From NCBI RefSeq assembly GCF_044454545.1, contig NZ_JBITDV010000016.1, positions 105,126 to 169,125 on the forward strand: a stretch of DNA of 64,000 nucleotides, read 5' to 3'. This stretch comes from Cryptosporangium sp044454545 (GTDB taxonomy: Bacteria > Actinomycetota > Actinomycetes > Mycobacteriales > Cryptosporangiaceae). The notes below the pieces were generated by a model. That model searched no databases. It had not been told where the DNA came from and saw nothing but the letters and a program-made list of their open reading frames with translations. This document shows, one piece after another, positions 32,417 through 41,040 of this stretch. The stretch's first letter is position 1. Every line of letters begins with the position of its first letter. A program made the position numbers and the translations under genes.

Positions 32417-33049
32417 TTACGCGGGTTCGTACGCCTTCGTCAGCGCTTGACTGAAGACCTCGGTCGGCTGGGCGCCCGAGACGCCGTACTTCATGTCGAG
32501 GACGTAGAACGGGACGCCGCTGATGCCCAGTTCGCGAGCCTGCTGCTCGTCGGCGCGGACCTCGTCGGTGTAGTCCGTGCTCTCGAGGACCTTGCGGGCC
32601 TCGTCGGCGTCCAGACCGGCGTTTTTGGCCAGGTCGACCAGGGCTTCGGTGTCGTGCACCGACTTGGCCTCGCCGAAGTGCACGGCGTAGGCGTGATCGA
32701 GCAGCTCTTTCTGCTTGCCCTGGGTGGTGGCCCAGTGCGCCAGACGGTGGAAGTCGAACGTGTTGCCGGCGTGCCGGTTGTGGTCGTAACCGAGGCCCTC
32801 GGCCGCGGCCGTAGCCGCGAGCTTCGCCTCGGCCGCTTCGACCTGACCGCGGGGCATGCCGAACTTGCCGATCAGCATCTCGGTCACCGGGGTGGTCTTG
32901 CCGGCCGGGTGGCTGGGGTCGAGCTCGAACGAGTGGTACACGACCTCGACGTCGTCGCGGTGCGGGAAGTCGGCGAGGGCGTTCTCGAACCGCCGCTTTC
33001 CGACGTAGCACCACGGGCAACCGATGTCCGACCAGATGTCAACGCGCAT
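32417..33049 (-). CDS. DsbA-family (FrnE-like) oxidoreductase
   Basis: 210 residues with no signal peptide. The thioredoxin-fold active site is DIGCPWCYVG (C11 and C14), the cis-proline loop is GISGVPFYV, and the inserted helical domain lies between. This matches cytoplasmic FrnE/2-hydroxychromene-2-carboxylate isomerase-like DsbA proteins that reduce or isomerise disulfides. It is 5 bases downstream of purC on the same strand and probably co-transcribed. Confidence 0.92.
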   Translation of the reverse strand: MRVDIWSDIGCPWCYVGKRRFENALADFPHRDDVEVVYHSFELDPSHPAGKTTPVTEMLIGKFGMPRGQVEAAEAKLAATAAAEGLGYDHNRHAGNTFDFHRLAHWATTQGKQKELLDHAYAVHFGEAKSVHDTEALVDLAKNAGLDADEARKVLESTDYTDEVRADEQQARELGISGVPFYVLDMKYGVSGAQPTEVFSQALTKAYEPA

Positions 33050-33054
33050 GACGC

Positions 33055-33894
33055 CTATCGTTGCTCGCTCGGCCAGGAATTGCCGGTGAGTAGCTCGTAC
33101 GCCTCGAAATAGCGGGCCTGGGTGGCGGCGACGATGTCGGTGGGGATCTCGGGTGCGGGCGGCTGCTTGTTCCAGCCCGTGCTGGTGGCCCAGTCGCGGA
33201 CGAACTGTTTATCGTACGAGCGTTGGGCCTGGCCCGGTCGATATTCGTCGGCGGGCCAGAATCGCGACGAGTCGGGCGTCAGGACCTCGTCGGCGAGGGT
33301 GAGGGTGCCGTCGGCGGCCCGCCCGAACTCGACCTTCGTATCGGCGACGATGATGCCGCGCTCGGCGGCCAGGTCGGCGCCGCGGCGGTAGATCTCCAGC
33401 GTGAGGTCGCGGAGCTCCTGCGCTTCTTTCTGGCCCACGGCGTCCTCGACCTGGGCGAACGAGATCGGCTCGTCGTGGCCGACGGTGGCTTTCGTCGACG
33501 GGGTGAAGATCGGTTCCGGCAGTTTGGAGCCGTCGACCAGGCCGGCGGGCAGCTCGATGCCCGAGACCGTGCCGGTCTGCCGGTACTCGGCGAGTCCGCC
33601 GCCGGTGAGGTACCCGCGGGCGACGCACTCGACCGGCGCCATCTCCAGCCGTTGGCACCGGATCGCGCGGCCGGCCCAGTCCGCGGGGACGTCGGTGCCG
33701 AGCACGTGGTTCGGTACGACGTCTTTCAGCTGCTCGAACCACCACAGCGAGAGCTGGGTGAGGACCGCGCCCTTGCCGGGGATCGGGGTGGGCAGCACGA
33801 CGTCGTAGACCGAGACCCGATCGGAGGCGACCAGGATCAGGTCCTCGCCGTCGAGGTAGACGTCCCGCACCTTGCCGGAATGAAGAAGCTCCAC
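33055..33894 (-). CDS. purC: SAICAR synthase PurC
   Basis: 279 residues. It ligates CAIR and aspartate with ATP to give SAICAR in purine synthesis. The opening GKVRDVYLDGEDLILVASDR is the ATP-loop signature. RGYLTGGG, STKATVGHDEPI and IVADTKVEFG, which contribute to CAIR and ATP binding, are all present. Length is normal for the long bacterial form. The ATG at 33894 has no other in-frame candidate nearby. Confidence 0.96.
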   Translation of the reverse strand: MELLHSGKVRDVYLDGEDLILVASDRVSVYDVVLPTPIPGKGAVLTQLSLWWFEQLKDVVPNHVLGTDVPADWAGRAIRCQRLEMAPVECVARGYLTGGGLAEYRQTGTVSGIELPAGLVDGSKLPEPIFTPSTKATVGHDEPISFAQVEDAVGQKEAQELRDLTLEIYRRGADLAAERGIIVADTKVEFGRAADGTLTLADEVLTPDSSRFWPADEYRPGQAQRSYDKQFVRDWATSTGWNKQPPAPEIPTDIVAATQARYFEAYELLTGNSWPSEQR

Positions 33895-34115
33895 CGTGTC
33901 CCTCGCCGTTCGTCCTGGGATTCCAGATTACGTGCGTCGAGGTGGGGAGGGTCATCCCCGGGTGCGTCCCCCGACGCGCTCGGGGGTGGCGATCGGGGGT
34001 GGCCGCTCGGGGGGGCGATCGGGGGTTGCCGTCGGAGGTGGCGATCGGGTGCGGACGTGGTCGACGGGCCGGAGCGGAGTCTTGAGCTCAGCGCGGCAGC
34101 GGGGGAGCTGTAGAA

Positions 34116-34129
34116 AATGATCGTTCATT
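34116..34129. promoter_or_regulatory. Inverted repeat, possible TetR operator
   Basis: AATGA-TCGT-TCATT, 17 bases upstream of the methyltransferase start. It lies where an autoregulating TetR protein (encoded downstream at 35029) would bind to control the two-gene unit. Confidence 0.5.
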
Positions 34130-34145
34130 CATTTATGGTGGCGGT

Positions 34146-35045
34146 ATGCGGAAGGGCGGCAGTCGGACGGCGGTGCACGTGGCGTTGTTCCGGGCATTGG
34201 AGTCGGCGCGCCCGGCGGATCGATTGTTCGTCGATCCGTACGCGTCGCGTTTCCTGACGCCGGGGTATCGCGCGGTGGCGTGGGCGGCGCGGTTGCCGCC
34301 GGTCGGGCGCAGGCTCGAGCGGTACATCGATTCGCGCTGGTCGGGCGGGCCGCGCGGGTCGGCGGTGGTGCGGACGCGACTGATCGACGACTGGATGACG
34401 GCGGCGGGGGCGCAGCAGGCGCTCGTGCTCGGGGCCGGATTCGACAGCCGGGCGCACCGGTTGCCCGCACTGCGGGACGCGGCCGTGTTCGAGGTGGACC
34501 ATCCGGCGACTCAGGCGGTGAAGCGGCGCCGGTTGCCCGGGCGGGTGGTGTTCGTGCCGGTCGACTTTCTTCGGGATGACTTGGGGGCGGCGCTGGTGGG
34601 GGCCGGGTTCGATTCCGGCGCGCGGACGGTGGTGGTTTGGGAGGGCGTGACGAATTACCTCACCGAGTCGGCGGTTGATGCCACGCTGCGGTCGGTTGTT
34701 GGGCTCGTGCCGGTGGGGAGTCAGATCGTTTTTACGTACGTCGACCGAGGTGTTTTGGGTGGGGGCGGTGGGTTGGCCGGTGGGGCCGGGGTCGGTGGGG
34801 TTGATGAATTCGGCGGGTTCGCCGGGGTGGAGAGCTGGCGGGGCGCGGTGTCGGCGGCGGGAGAGCCCTGGACGTTCGGGTTCGTACCGGCAGAGCTGCC
34901 CGGGTACCTCGCCGACAGGCGGTTGCGCTTGATCGACGATTTGTCGACCCGGGACGCGGCCGCGCTGTACGGACGGGAGGAGCCGACGGCGGCGTTCTAC
35001 CGGGTCGTCCGGGCGGAGGTGGTTTCCGGTGCCCAAGGTCACTGA
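34146..35045 (+). CDS. Class I SAM-dependent methyltransferase (leucine carboxyl methyltransferase-like)
   Basis: 299 residues. The N-terminal SRTAVHVALFRALESARP and the AdoMet loop VLGAGFDSRAHRL (about residues 97-109), followed by FEVDHPATQAVKR and VVWEGVTNYLT, are typical of the putative AdoMet-dependent methyltransferases that are numerous in mycobacteria and related to LCM/PPM1. Substrate unknown. The TetR gene starts 17 bases before its stop, so the two are coupled. A Gly-rich low-complexity stretch (LGGGGGLAGGAGVGG) interrupts the usual fold near residue 205. Confidence 0.88.
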   Translation: MRKGGSRTAVHVALFRALESARPADRLFVDPYASRFLTPGYRAVAWAARLPPVGRRLERYIDSRWSGGPRGSAVVRTRLIDDWMTAAGAQQALVLGAGFDSRAHRLPALRDAAVFEVDHPATQAVKRRRLPGRVVFVPVDFLRDDLGAALVGAGFDSGARTVVVWEGVTNYLTESAVDATLRSVVGLVPVGSQIVFTYVDRGVLGGGGGLAGGAGVGGVDEFGGFAGVESWRGAVSAAGEPWTFGFVPAELPGYLADRRLRLIDDLSTRDAAALYGREEPTAAFYRVVRAEVVSGAQGH

Positions 35046-35583
35046 GGAGCATCTCGCTGCGCGGCGGCAGCAGATCCTGGACGCGGCGGCGGCCTGCTTC
35101 GCGCGGGAGGGGTTCCACCGCACGTCGATGACCGACATCGTGCGGGAGTGCGGGGTGAGCGCCGGGCTCGTGTACCGGTACTTCAGCAGCAAGGACGAGA
35201 TGATCGCGGAGATCGTCCGGGAGTGGCACGCGCACCGGGCAGTCGCGCTCAGGTCCGGCGACGTGGCCGAGAACTACCTCGGGCTGCTGCGCGAGGTGGG
35301 AACTGCCGACGGGCCTGACCCGCGGCTCGCTCTGCAGGTGTGGGCCGAGACCGTTCGGTCTCCGGAGATGCGCGCGCTCGCGCGCTCCGGTGTCGATTCG
35401 GTGCGGCAGGCGGCGGGGGCGGTCGGGGAACTGCCCGATGATGCGGACGCCCTGGTCCGCGTGATGGTCGCGGTCTATCAGGGGTTGCTGGTGCAGACGG
35501 CTTGGGACGAGGAGCTGGACAACGCCGCGTTCGTGGACGCTGTGCGGGTGTTGCTCGAGCGGGTGAAGCGCGGTCGGGTGTAG
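35029..35583 (+). CDS. TetR/AcrR-family regulator
   Basis: 184 residues. The N-terminal helix-turn-helix (RRQQILDAAAACFAREGFHRTSM, then GVSAGLVYRYFSSK) is canonical. The C-terminal ligand domain is of the TetR_C_6-like type. It begins with GTG 17 bases inside the methyltransferase gene, likely regulating that gene and itself through the inverted repeat at 34116. The 3' end (VLLERVKRG) contains the 15-base motif that is amplified just after the stop codon. Confidence 0.92.
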   Translation: MPKVTEEHLAARRQQILDAAAACFAREGFHRTSMTDIVRECGVSAGLVYRYFSSKDEMIAEIVREWHAHRAVALRSGDVAENYLGLLREVGTADGPDPRLALQVWAETVRSPEMRALARSGVDSVRQAAGAVGELPDDADALVRVMVAVYQGLLVQTAWDEELDNAAFVDAVRVLLERVKRGRV

Positions 35584-35688
35584 CTCGAGCGGGTGTTGCT
35601 CGAGCGGGTGTTGCTCGAGCGGGTGTTGCTCGAGCGGGTGTTGCTCGAGCGGGTGTTGCTCGAGCGGGTGTTGCTCGAGCGGGTGTTG
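35554..35688. repeat. 15-bp tandem repeat fused to the TetR 3' end
   Basis: Seven uninterrupted copies of CTCGAGCGGGTGTTG start at 35584, right after the TAG at 35581-35583. A source copy sits in the coding sequence at 35554 (two periods upstream). Each unit holds an XhoI-type CTCGAG. Translated in the TetR frame it would read LERVL repeats, so stop-codon loss would add a leucine-rich helix. Confidence 0.9.
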
Positions 35689-36096
35689 CCGTGGGCGGCG
35701 ACTGCTGATGTGCGATGCGGGGGCGTGGGGTTGCCGCGTTCGGAGCTGGCGGGCTCGCTGGCGATCCGGGCCGCCGGGCGTCCGTCCGGCGAAGCCGGCG
35801 GCTCGGGGGGAGGGGGCGGGCGGGCTAGTGCCTGGGTGGCCCTGTGCCTGGGTGGCCCTGTGCCCGCCCGGGGTGGCCCGGTGCCCGCCCGGGGCGGTCC
35901 GGCGCCCGCCCGGGGGCGGGTGCGGTGCTCAGGGCGGGCGGTGCGGTGCTCAGGGCGGGCGGTGGTGCTCAAGGCGGGCGGTGGTGCTCAAGGCGGGCGG
36001 TGCAGTGCCCAGGGCGGGCGGTGGTGCTCAGGGGGCGGGGCGGTCCGGTCCGGTGCTCAAGGCCCGGCCGGGGCGGGGGCAGTCGGTGGCGGCGGG
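35689..36096. repeat. GC-rich repeat spacer
   Basis: No supported gene. From about 35826 the sequence consists of imperfect direct repeats: CCTGGGTGGCCCTGTGCC twice, then GCCCGCCCGGGGCGG units, then about seven variants of GTGCTCAGGGCGGGCGGTG (roughly 35925-36065). It separates the TetR gene from the end of the large GTPase gene and probably acts as their convergent 3' flank. Confidence 0.7.
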
Positions 36097-39000
36097 TTAG
36101 CGCTGGCCGGGGACTCGGGGGCGGGTGTCGGTGTCGTCTTCGTCGCGCGTGGGCGGACGGCCGAACGGGTCCTCGCCGTCGTCTTCGCCGGCCCACCAGC
36201 GGTCGACCACGTCGGCAGCTTCCTTGCGGCGGCCGAAGAGCCCACGCCGGCCCTTGCGGCCGGAGCCGGTGTCCGCGTCGGCATCGGTGTCCGTTTCCGC
36301 CGGTCGCGAGTTCTTGGGCTCGTCCTTCGGCGGGGCGGACTCGGGCGCCGGGAACGGCGATGGCCTCGCCGCGTGGCGGGTGCGTTCCCACGCGACCTCG
36401 GGGTCGGCCTCCACCGCAGGCCGGGGCGGAGGGGCGGGCGGCAGGTTGGCTCCAGGCCGTCGGCCCCGGGACGCCCGAGCCGGACGCTCGTCGGTGCTGT
36501 CGGCCGGAGGGTTCAACGATGGACGGGTTGCCGCGGTACCGGCGCCGGTTCGCCGAGTCGGTCGAGGGCCGGATGCCAGATTCGGGCTCTCTGGGGACCC
36601 CGGCTGCAGCCCGGGCCATACCGGCGACTCGGCCGGGCCAGTCGGCCCCGCGGGCGGCAGCCCCGCCGACTGCAGCCCCGCCGACTGCAGCCCTGCAGGC
36701 GGTGCCGACCTCGGCCCTGCTGGAGGTGCTGACTGCGGCCCCGCCGGCGGTGCCGTCCTTGGCCCCGCTGGAGGTCCTGACTGCGGCCCTGCCGACTGCG
36801 GCCCTGCCGACTGCGGCCCTGCCGACTGCGGCCCTGCCGACTGCGGCCCCGCCGGAGGCGCCGACCTCGGCCCTGCTGGAGGTGCCGACTGCGGCCCTGC
36901 TGGAGGTGCCGACCTTGGCCCAGCCGGGGGTGCTGACTGCGGCCCTGCTGGAGGTGCCGACCTTGGCCCAGCCGGGGGTGCTGACTGCGGCCCTGCCGAC
37001 TGCAGCCCTGCAGGCGGTGCCGACCTCGGCCCCGCCGGAGGTGCCGACTGCAGCCCTGCTGGCGACGCGGCCCCCGGTGCTGCCGGGGGTGCAGACCTCG
37101 GCCCCGCCGGGGGCGCCGACTGCGGTCCTGCCGGGGGCGCCGACTGCGGTCCTGCCGGGGGCGCCGACTGCGGTCCTGCCGGGGGCGCCGACTGCGGTCC
37201 TGCCGGGGGCGCCGACCTGGACCAGCCCGGTGTGGTCTCGTGGCCCGCGGGCGTGGTCGGTGCGGTGTCGTGTCCGGCCGGTGCGGCGCCGGGCCAGGTG
37301 GGCCCGCTCGGGCGAGGTGGCGCTGGCCAACTCGGCGCCTGCTGGCCACCCGAGGCCGCCGTCGGAGTGCCGGACTCGGCCGGACGTTCACTCGGCATGG
37401 CTCCGGGCGTGCCGGGAGCGGCAGGTGAGGTCGGAGTGCCCTCGCGTCCGGTCGGCGGGGTTCCGGGCCAGGTCGGCGCGCTCGGCTGGGGTGACGTTGG
37501 CCAGCTCGGTGCCTGTGAGCCGTCCGGGGTCGCGGGGTTCGTGACGCCGATCGGTCGGCCCGGCTGGGCGCTGGAGGCGGCCGGCGAGGTCGGGGACGAT
37601 GGCGTGGTGCCCGGCCAGGTCGGCGCAACTGGGGCGTTCGATTGCCAGCTCGGCGCCTGAGCGGTGGGGGGCGGCTGGTCGGTCGGTCGGCCGGGTCGGG
37701 GCGCCGGCATAGTCCACAGGTCGACGGCGGCTGCCGGACGGGGCGTGGGGGCCGGGGGGCTCGACACCGGGGGCGTGGCACTGCCGCGAGCTGCCTCGCC
37801 GGGGCTCGGCGCGCCGGCGGGCGTCCGGCCGAAGGGCGCGAGGCGGGGCGCCTGCGTCCCGGGGAACGCCATCCCCTCGGGCGTCGAGCCGGAGGGCGTC
37901 GAGCCGGGTGCCTGCGCTGCGGGGAGCGTCTGGTGGCTCGGAGCGGACGGACTCTGGGGCGGCGGCGCGGGCTCCGTGAGGCCGGTCGGACGCGACTCGG
38001 CCGTCGGCGAGGTGTCCGGGGATCCGGACGGGCTCGACGCTGACGGCTGCGGTCGCCGCTCGTCGGTCGGATGGGCGGCCCCGAGTGCCCTCGGCCGAGG
38101 CTGGCCCGGCGCGCCGGTCGAGCTTGCCTGCGATGCCGCGTCGGAGCCCCAGAACGAGCCGTCGCCCGATCGAGCAGACGGCCCGCTGGCCGTGCGGGGC
38201 CGGAAGCGGTCGTCGTTCGGCTCCGACGCGTTCGGACCGGCCGACGACCCGTCGGTCGCTCGCGCCGGAACCGCGCTACCGCCCGGTTGGACCTGGCCGC
38301 CCCCAGCAGCCAGCCGGCCCTGCCCCGGACCGTCGATCGGGCGGCCCTGCCTCAGCCCGTCTGCCCGGCGAGCCTGCTCCAGCCTGTCGACCTCGCTGCC
38401 CTGCCCGGGCCGGTCGGCCGCACGACCCAGGCCCGGCCGGTCGGCCGCACGACCCAGGCCCGGCCGGTCGGCCGCACGACCCAGGCCCGGCCGGTCGGCC
38501 GGACGCCCCTGCCCCGGCCGGTCGGCCGGACGCCCCTGCCCGGGCCCGTCAGCCGCACGACCCAGGCCCGGCCCGTCGGCCGCACGACCCAGGCCCGGCC
38601 CGTCGGCCCCACGGCCCAGCTCCGGGCCGTCGGTCGGGCGGTTCGGGAACGGGAAGTCGGTCGAGTTGGCCGGTCCATCGGTCGCGCCGGAGCGGAACGG
38701 GCCTTTGCTCGGGCGGGCTGACGGGGCCGCGGCCGGGCTCGGGGAGAAGCGGTCGTCGTTCGGTGGTGCCTGGTGTGGACCGTCGGTCGGGCGCGGCTCG
38801 ACCGGTGCGTCGGCCGGGTCGGGCTGGCGGTCGGTTGCACCCGACCGGAACAGGCCCCTGCTCGGGCGGACCGGCAGGGCGTCGGCTGGGTTCGCCGAGA
38901 AACCAGTGTCGCTCGGCCGGGCCTGACGACCACTGTCAGCAGGCGGCTGGAACAAGCTGCCGCCCGGCTGGGGCTGGGAGTTACCGGCCGCCCAGTGCTC

Positions 39001-41040
39001 GGCCGGGCCCCCGGTCCGCGGGAACGGGCTGCTGCTCGGCTGGGGCTGCGGGCCACCGGCCGCCCAGTGCTCGGATGCTCCCTCGGCCCGCTGAGCCGAG
39101 CTCGGAGCCGGCCAAGCGGCCGCGGGCCGGTCAGCCGCCCCAGGCCAATCAGCCGACTTAGGGCGGTCAGCCGACCCAGGGCGGTCAGCAACAGACCGAC
39201 CGGCAGGGCCGGGGCCCTCAGCCGGCGGGGCGTCGGGGCGACGGGGCTGGAACGGGTCGGGGTAGTTCGTCGCTGAGGGCAACGGGCCCAGGCCTCCAAC
39301 TTCCTTCGGCTTCAGGGACACCGCACCCTCGAGTGCCTCGGGCTGAGGCACGGCGGGCAGTACGGCCGGCGCTAACTCGCCCACCGGGTAGGTCGACGAC
39401 AACTGCGGCACCGACACCCCGAGCTCGCCGAGTGCATCACGGACGCGCGCGTACGCGCTGAGCTCGGCGCGAACCGGCGCCAGCACCCGCTCGCGGGCGA
39501 CCGGCGTCACGGCGTCGAGCACGGCTTGTTCGGCCCGCATCCGGGCGGCCCTGGCCCCACGCCCGGCCAGGACGATGCCCACCACGTGCAGGATCGGCCC
39601 GAGCAACAGCCCGGTCAGCAACAGGCCGACCGGCAGGGCCAGCGACCCGGTGCCGGACGGGTTGTCGTCACGGCTCACCGCGGCCGCGATCGCCAGCCCG
39701 AGCGTCCACGCGATGCCGCCGAGCAGCGCCAGTACGACGAGGTACTGCACGCCGCGGTAGAGCCACCACCAGCCCGGCCGGCGCGCCAGGCCCAGATCGG
39801 CGGTGGCGACCGCGCGGTCGAGCGCGTCCGGCAAGCTGTCGAGCTCCGACCGGGCGGCCTGGTGCACCAGCCCCGGCCACGGCACCGGCAGCGCGCTCGT
39901 GGCGTCGTCGGTGAGATCGCGGAGAGCCTCTTCCACCTGCGGACGCTGCACCGGGTGCAGTACGGCGGGCCGCGCACCGCTGCGCCGGGGCGCCTTGCCG
40001 GCGTTCTCACGCAGCGGCGCCAGCGGATCGGCCTTCGCCCGCCCGAACCAGTGGATCAGCGGCCACCCGAGACTGCGGTTCGCGGAGAATTTGTACCCGC
40101 GCTCCACCGCCTCGCCGACCGCGGTGACCCCGGCCGCCTCGGCCAGCGTCGTGTACAGACGTTTCGCCGCCCCGCGGTCGACGTCTTCGCGGACCTCGGG
40201 ACCGGCCAGCGGAGCCAGCTCGTCGGCGACCCCGTCGAGGTCGGCGGCCAGGCGACGCAGGGCCGCCTGCCGGGTGGAGACCGTCGCCGTGATGCGTTTC
40301 CTCAGCTCGGGCAGGCCGTCGCCGCGCAGTGCCGACAGCGGCACCAGCGGGACGCCACGCAGCCCGTCGGCGTCGAGGAGCCGGCGTACGTCGGCCAGGC
40401 ACGCCTCGGCGTCGGCGTCGCTGAGCAGGTCGACCTGGTTGAGCACCACGACCGTGACGCCCGCGTGCCGGGACAGCCGCCGCAGGTAGCGGGAGTGCAC
40501 GGCCTCGTCGGCGTACTTCTGCGGATCGAGCACCCAGACCAGCAGATCGACCAGCTCGACCAGGCGATCGACCTCGAGCCGGTGCGCGAGTTGGGTCGAG
40601 TCGTGGTCGGGCAGATCGAGCAGCACCAGGCCGCGCAACTCGCTCTGGGTGTCGGCGTCGAGCGCGCTCTCGCGGGTCGTGCGGTTGTCGTACGGGATGC
40701 TCAGCCAGTCGAGCAATGGACCAGCACCGTCGGGACCCCAGACGCACGCGTGCGGGGCGTTCGTGACCGGACGCCGAACCCCGACCTCCGACAGATCGAG
40801 CCCGGCGAGTGCGTTGAACAGCGACGACTTGCCGCTGCCGGTGGCACCGGCCAGCGCCACGACCGTGTGCGCCGGAGAGAGCGACAGACGCTCGGTGATC
40901 TGGCGGGTGACATCGCGGGCGGAGCGCAGGTACGAGTCGTCGACGCGCCCGTCGATCACGCCCATGACCCGCTCGAGCGAGGTGAGGCGCGCGGCGATCG
41001 GCGGTGCGTCGTCGCCCGGTAATGCCGGCGACCTGCTCAT
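36097..41040 (-). CDS. Dynamin-like membrane GTPase with a very long disordered repetitive tail
   Basis: 1647 residues. The GTPase domain (about 1-330) has P-loop GATGSGKS (65-72), G3 DLPD (142-145) and G4 NQVD (201-204). Two membrane segments follow (about 428-455 and 470-492), then a coiled region (about 495-560). This N-terminal ~560 residues equals a full-length relative. Together with the upstream GTPase it resembles the DynA/DynB pair that stabilises FtsZ rings during Streptomyces sporulation septation, this gene being the DynB-like partner (inference). The remaining ~1,080 residues are Pro/Ala/Gly-rich repeats: GRAADGPGL 9-mers (about 38400-38620), QAPSWP...PTWPG modules (three), EHWAAG and RSGATD modules (two each), and SAPPAGPQ 8-mers (about 36640-37220). 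A charged tail ends it. The ATGA overlap couples it to the upstream gene. Confidence 0.85.
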   Translation of the reverse strand: MSRSPALPGDDAPPIAARLTSLERVMGVIDGRVDDSYLRSARDVTRQITERLSLSPAHTVVALAGATGSGKSSLFNALAGLDLSEVGVRRPVTNAPHACVWGPDGAGPLLDWLSIPYDNRTTRESALDADTQSELRGLVLLDLPDHDSTQLAHRLEVDRLVELVDLLVWVLDPQKYADEAVHSRYLRRLSRHAGVTVVVLNQVDLLSDADAEACLADVRRLLDADGLRGVPLVPLSALRGDGLPELRKRITATVSTRQAALRRLAADLDGVADELAPLAGPEVREDVDRGAAKRLYTTLAEAAGVTAVGEAVERGYKFSANRSLGWPLIHWFGRAKADPLAPLRENAGKAPRRSGARPAVLHPVQRPQVEEALRDLTDDATSALPVPWPGLVHQAARSELDSLPDALDRAVATADLGLARRPGWWWLYRGVQYLVVLALLGGIAWTLGLAIAAAVSRDDNPSGTGSLALPVGLLLTGLLLGPILHVVGIVLAGRGARAARMRAEQAVLDAVTPVARERVLAPVRAELSAYARVRDALGELGVSVPQLSSTYPVGELAPAVLPAVPQPEALEGAVSLKPKEVGGLGPLPSATNYPDPFQPRRPDAPPAEGPGPAGRSVADRPGSADRPKSADWPGAADRPAAAWPAPSSAQRAEGASEHWAAGGPQPQPSSSPFPRTGGPAEHWAAGNSQPQPGGSLFQPPADSGRQARPSDTGFSANPADALPVRPSRGLFRSGATDRQPDPADAPVEPRPTDGPHQAPPNDDRFSPSPAAAPSARPSKGPFRSGATDGPANSTDFPFPNRPTDGPELGRGADGPGLGRAADGPGLGRAADGPGQGRPADRPGQGRPADRPGLGRAADRPGLGRAADRPGLGRAADRPGQGSEVDRLEQARRADGLRQGRPIDGPGQGRLAAGGGQVQPGGSAVPARATDGSSAGPNASEPNDDRFRPRTASGPSARSGDGSFWGSDAASQASSTGAPGQPRPRALGAAHPTDERRPQPSASSPSGSPDTSPTAESRPTGLTEPAPPPQSPSAPSHQTLPAAQAPGSTPSGSTPEGMAFPGTQAPRLAPFGRTPAGAPSPGEAARGSATPPVSSPPAPTPRPAAAVDLWTMPAPRPGRPTDQPPPTAQAPSWQSNAPVAPTWPGTTPSSPTSPAASSAQPGRPIGVTNPATPDGSQAPSWPTSPQPSAPTWPGTPPTGREGTPTSPAAPGTPGAMPSERPAESGTPTAASGGQQAPSWPAPPRPSGPTWPGAAPAGHDTAPTTPAGHETTPGWSRSAPPAGPQSAPPAGPQSAPPAGPQSAPPAGPQSAPPAGPRSAPPAAPGAASPAGLQSAPPAGPRSAPPAGLQSAGPQSAPPAGPRSAPPAGPQSAPPAGPRSAPPAGPQSAPPAGPRSAPPAGPQSAGPQSAGPQSAGPQSAGPQSGPPAGPRTAPPAGPQSAPPAGPRSAPPAGLQSAGLQSAGLPPAGPTGPAESPVWPGLQPGSPESPNLASGPRPTRRTGAGTAATRPSLNPPADSTDERPARASRGRRPGANLPPAPPPRPAVEADPEVAWERTRHAARPSPFPAPESAPPKDEPKNSRPAETDTDADADTGSGRKGRRGLFGRRKEAADVVDRWWAGEDDGEDPFGRPPTRDEDDTDTRPRVPGQR
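36640..37220. repeat. 24-bp and 15-bp coding repeats in the GTPase tail
   Basis: Tandem 24-bp units encode SAPPAGPQ/R, interrupted by a run of 15-bp units encoding QSAGP (about 36780-36845). Base changes between units are few, mostly G/A swaps that alternate Gln and Arg, indicating recent amplification. Confidence 0.85.
38400..38620. repeat. 27-bp coding repeats in the GTPase tail
   Basis: About eight units of CGGCCGCACGACCCAGGCCC plus GGCCGGT encode GLGRAADRP/GQGRPADRP. Neighbouring units differ at one to three bases. Confidence 0.85.

Noticed and set aside
35584..35688. CRISPR or iteron array
   Set aside because: Uninterrupted 15-bp copies without spacers and no replication initiator nearby; they derive from the TetR coding end.
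35844..37544. Plus-strand frames of several hundred codons over the GTPase tail
   Set aside because: Repeats are open in all frames because of GC-rich periods divisible by three; the minus-strand frame continues a real GTPase.
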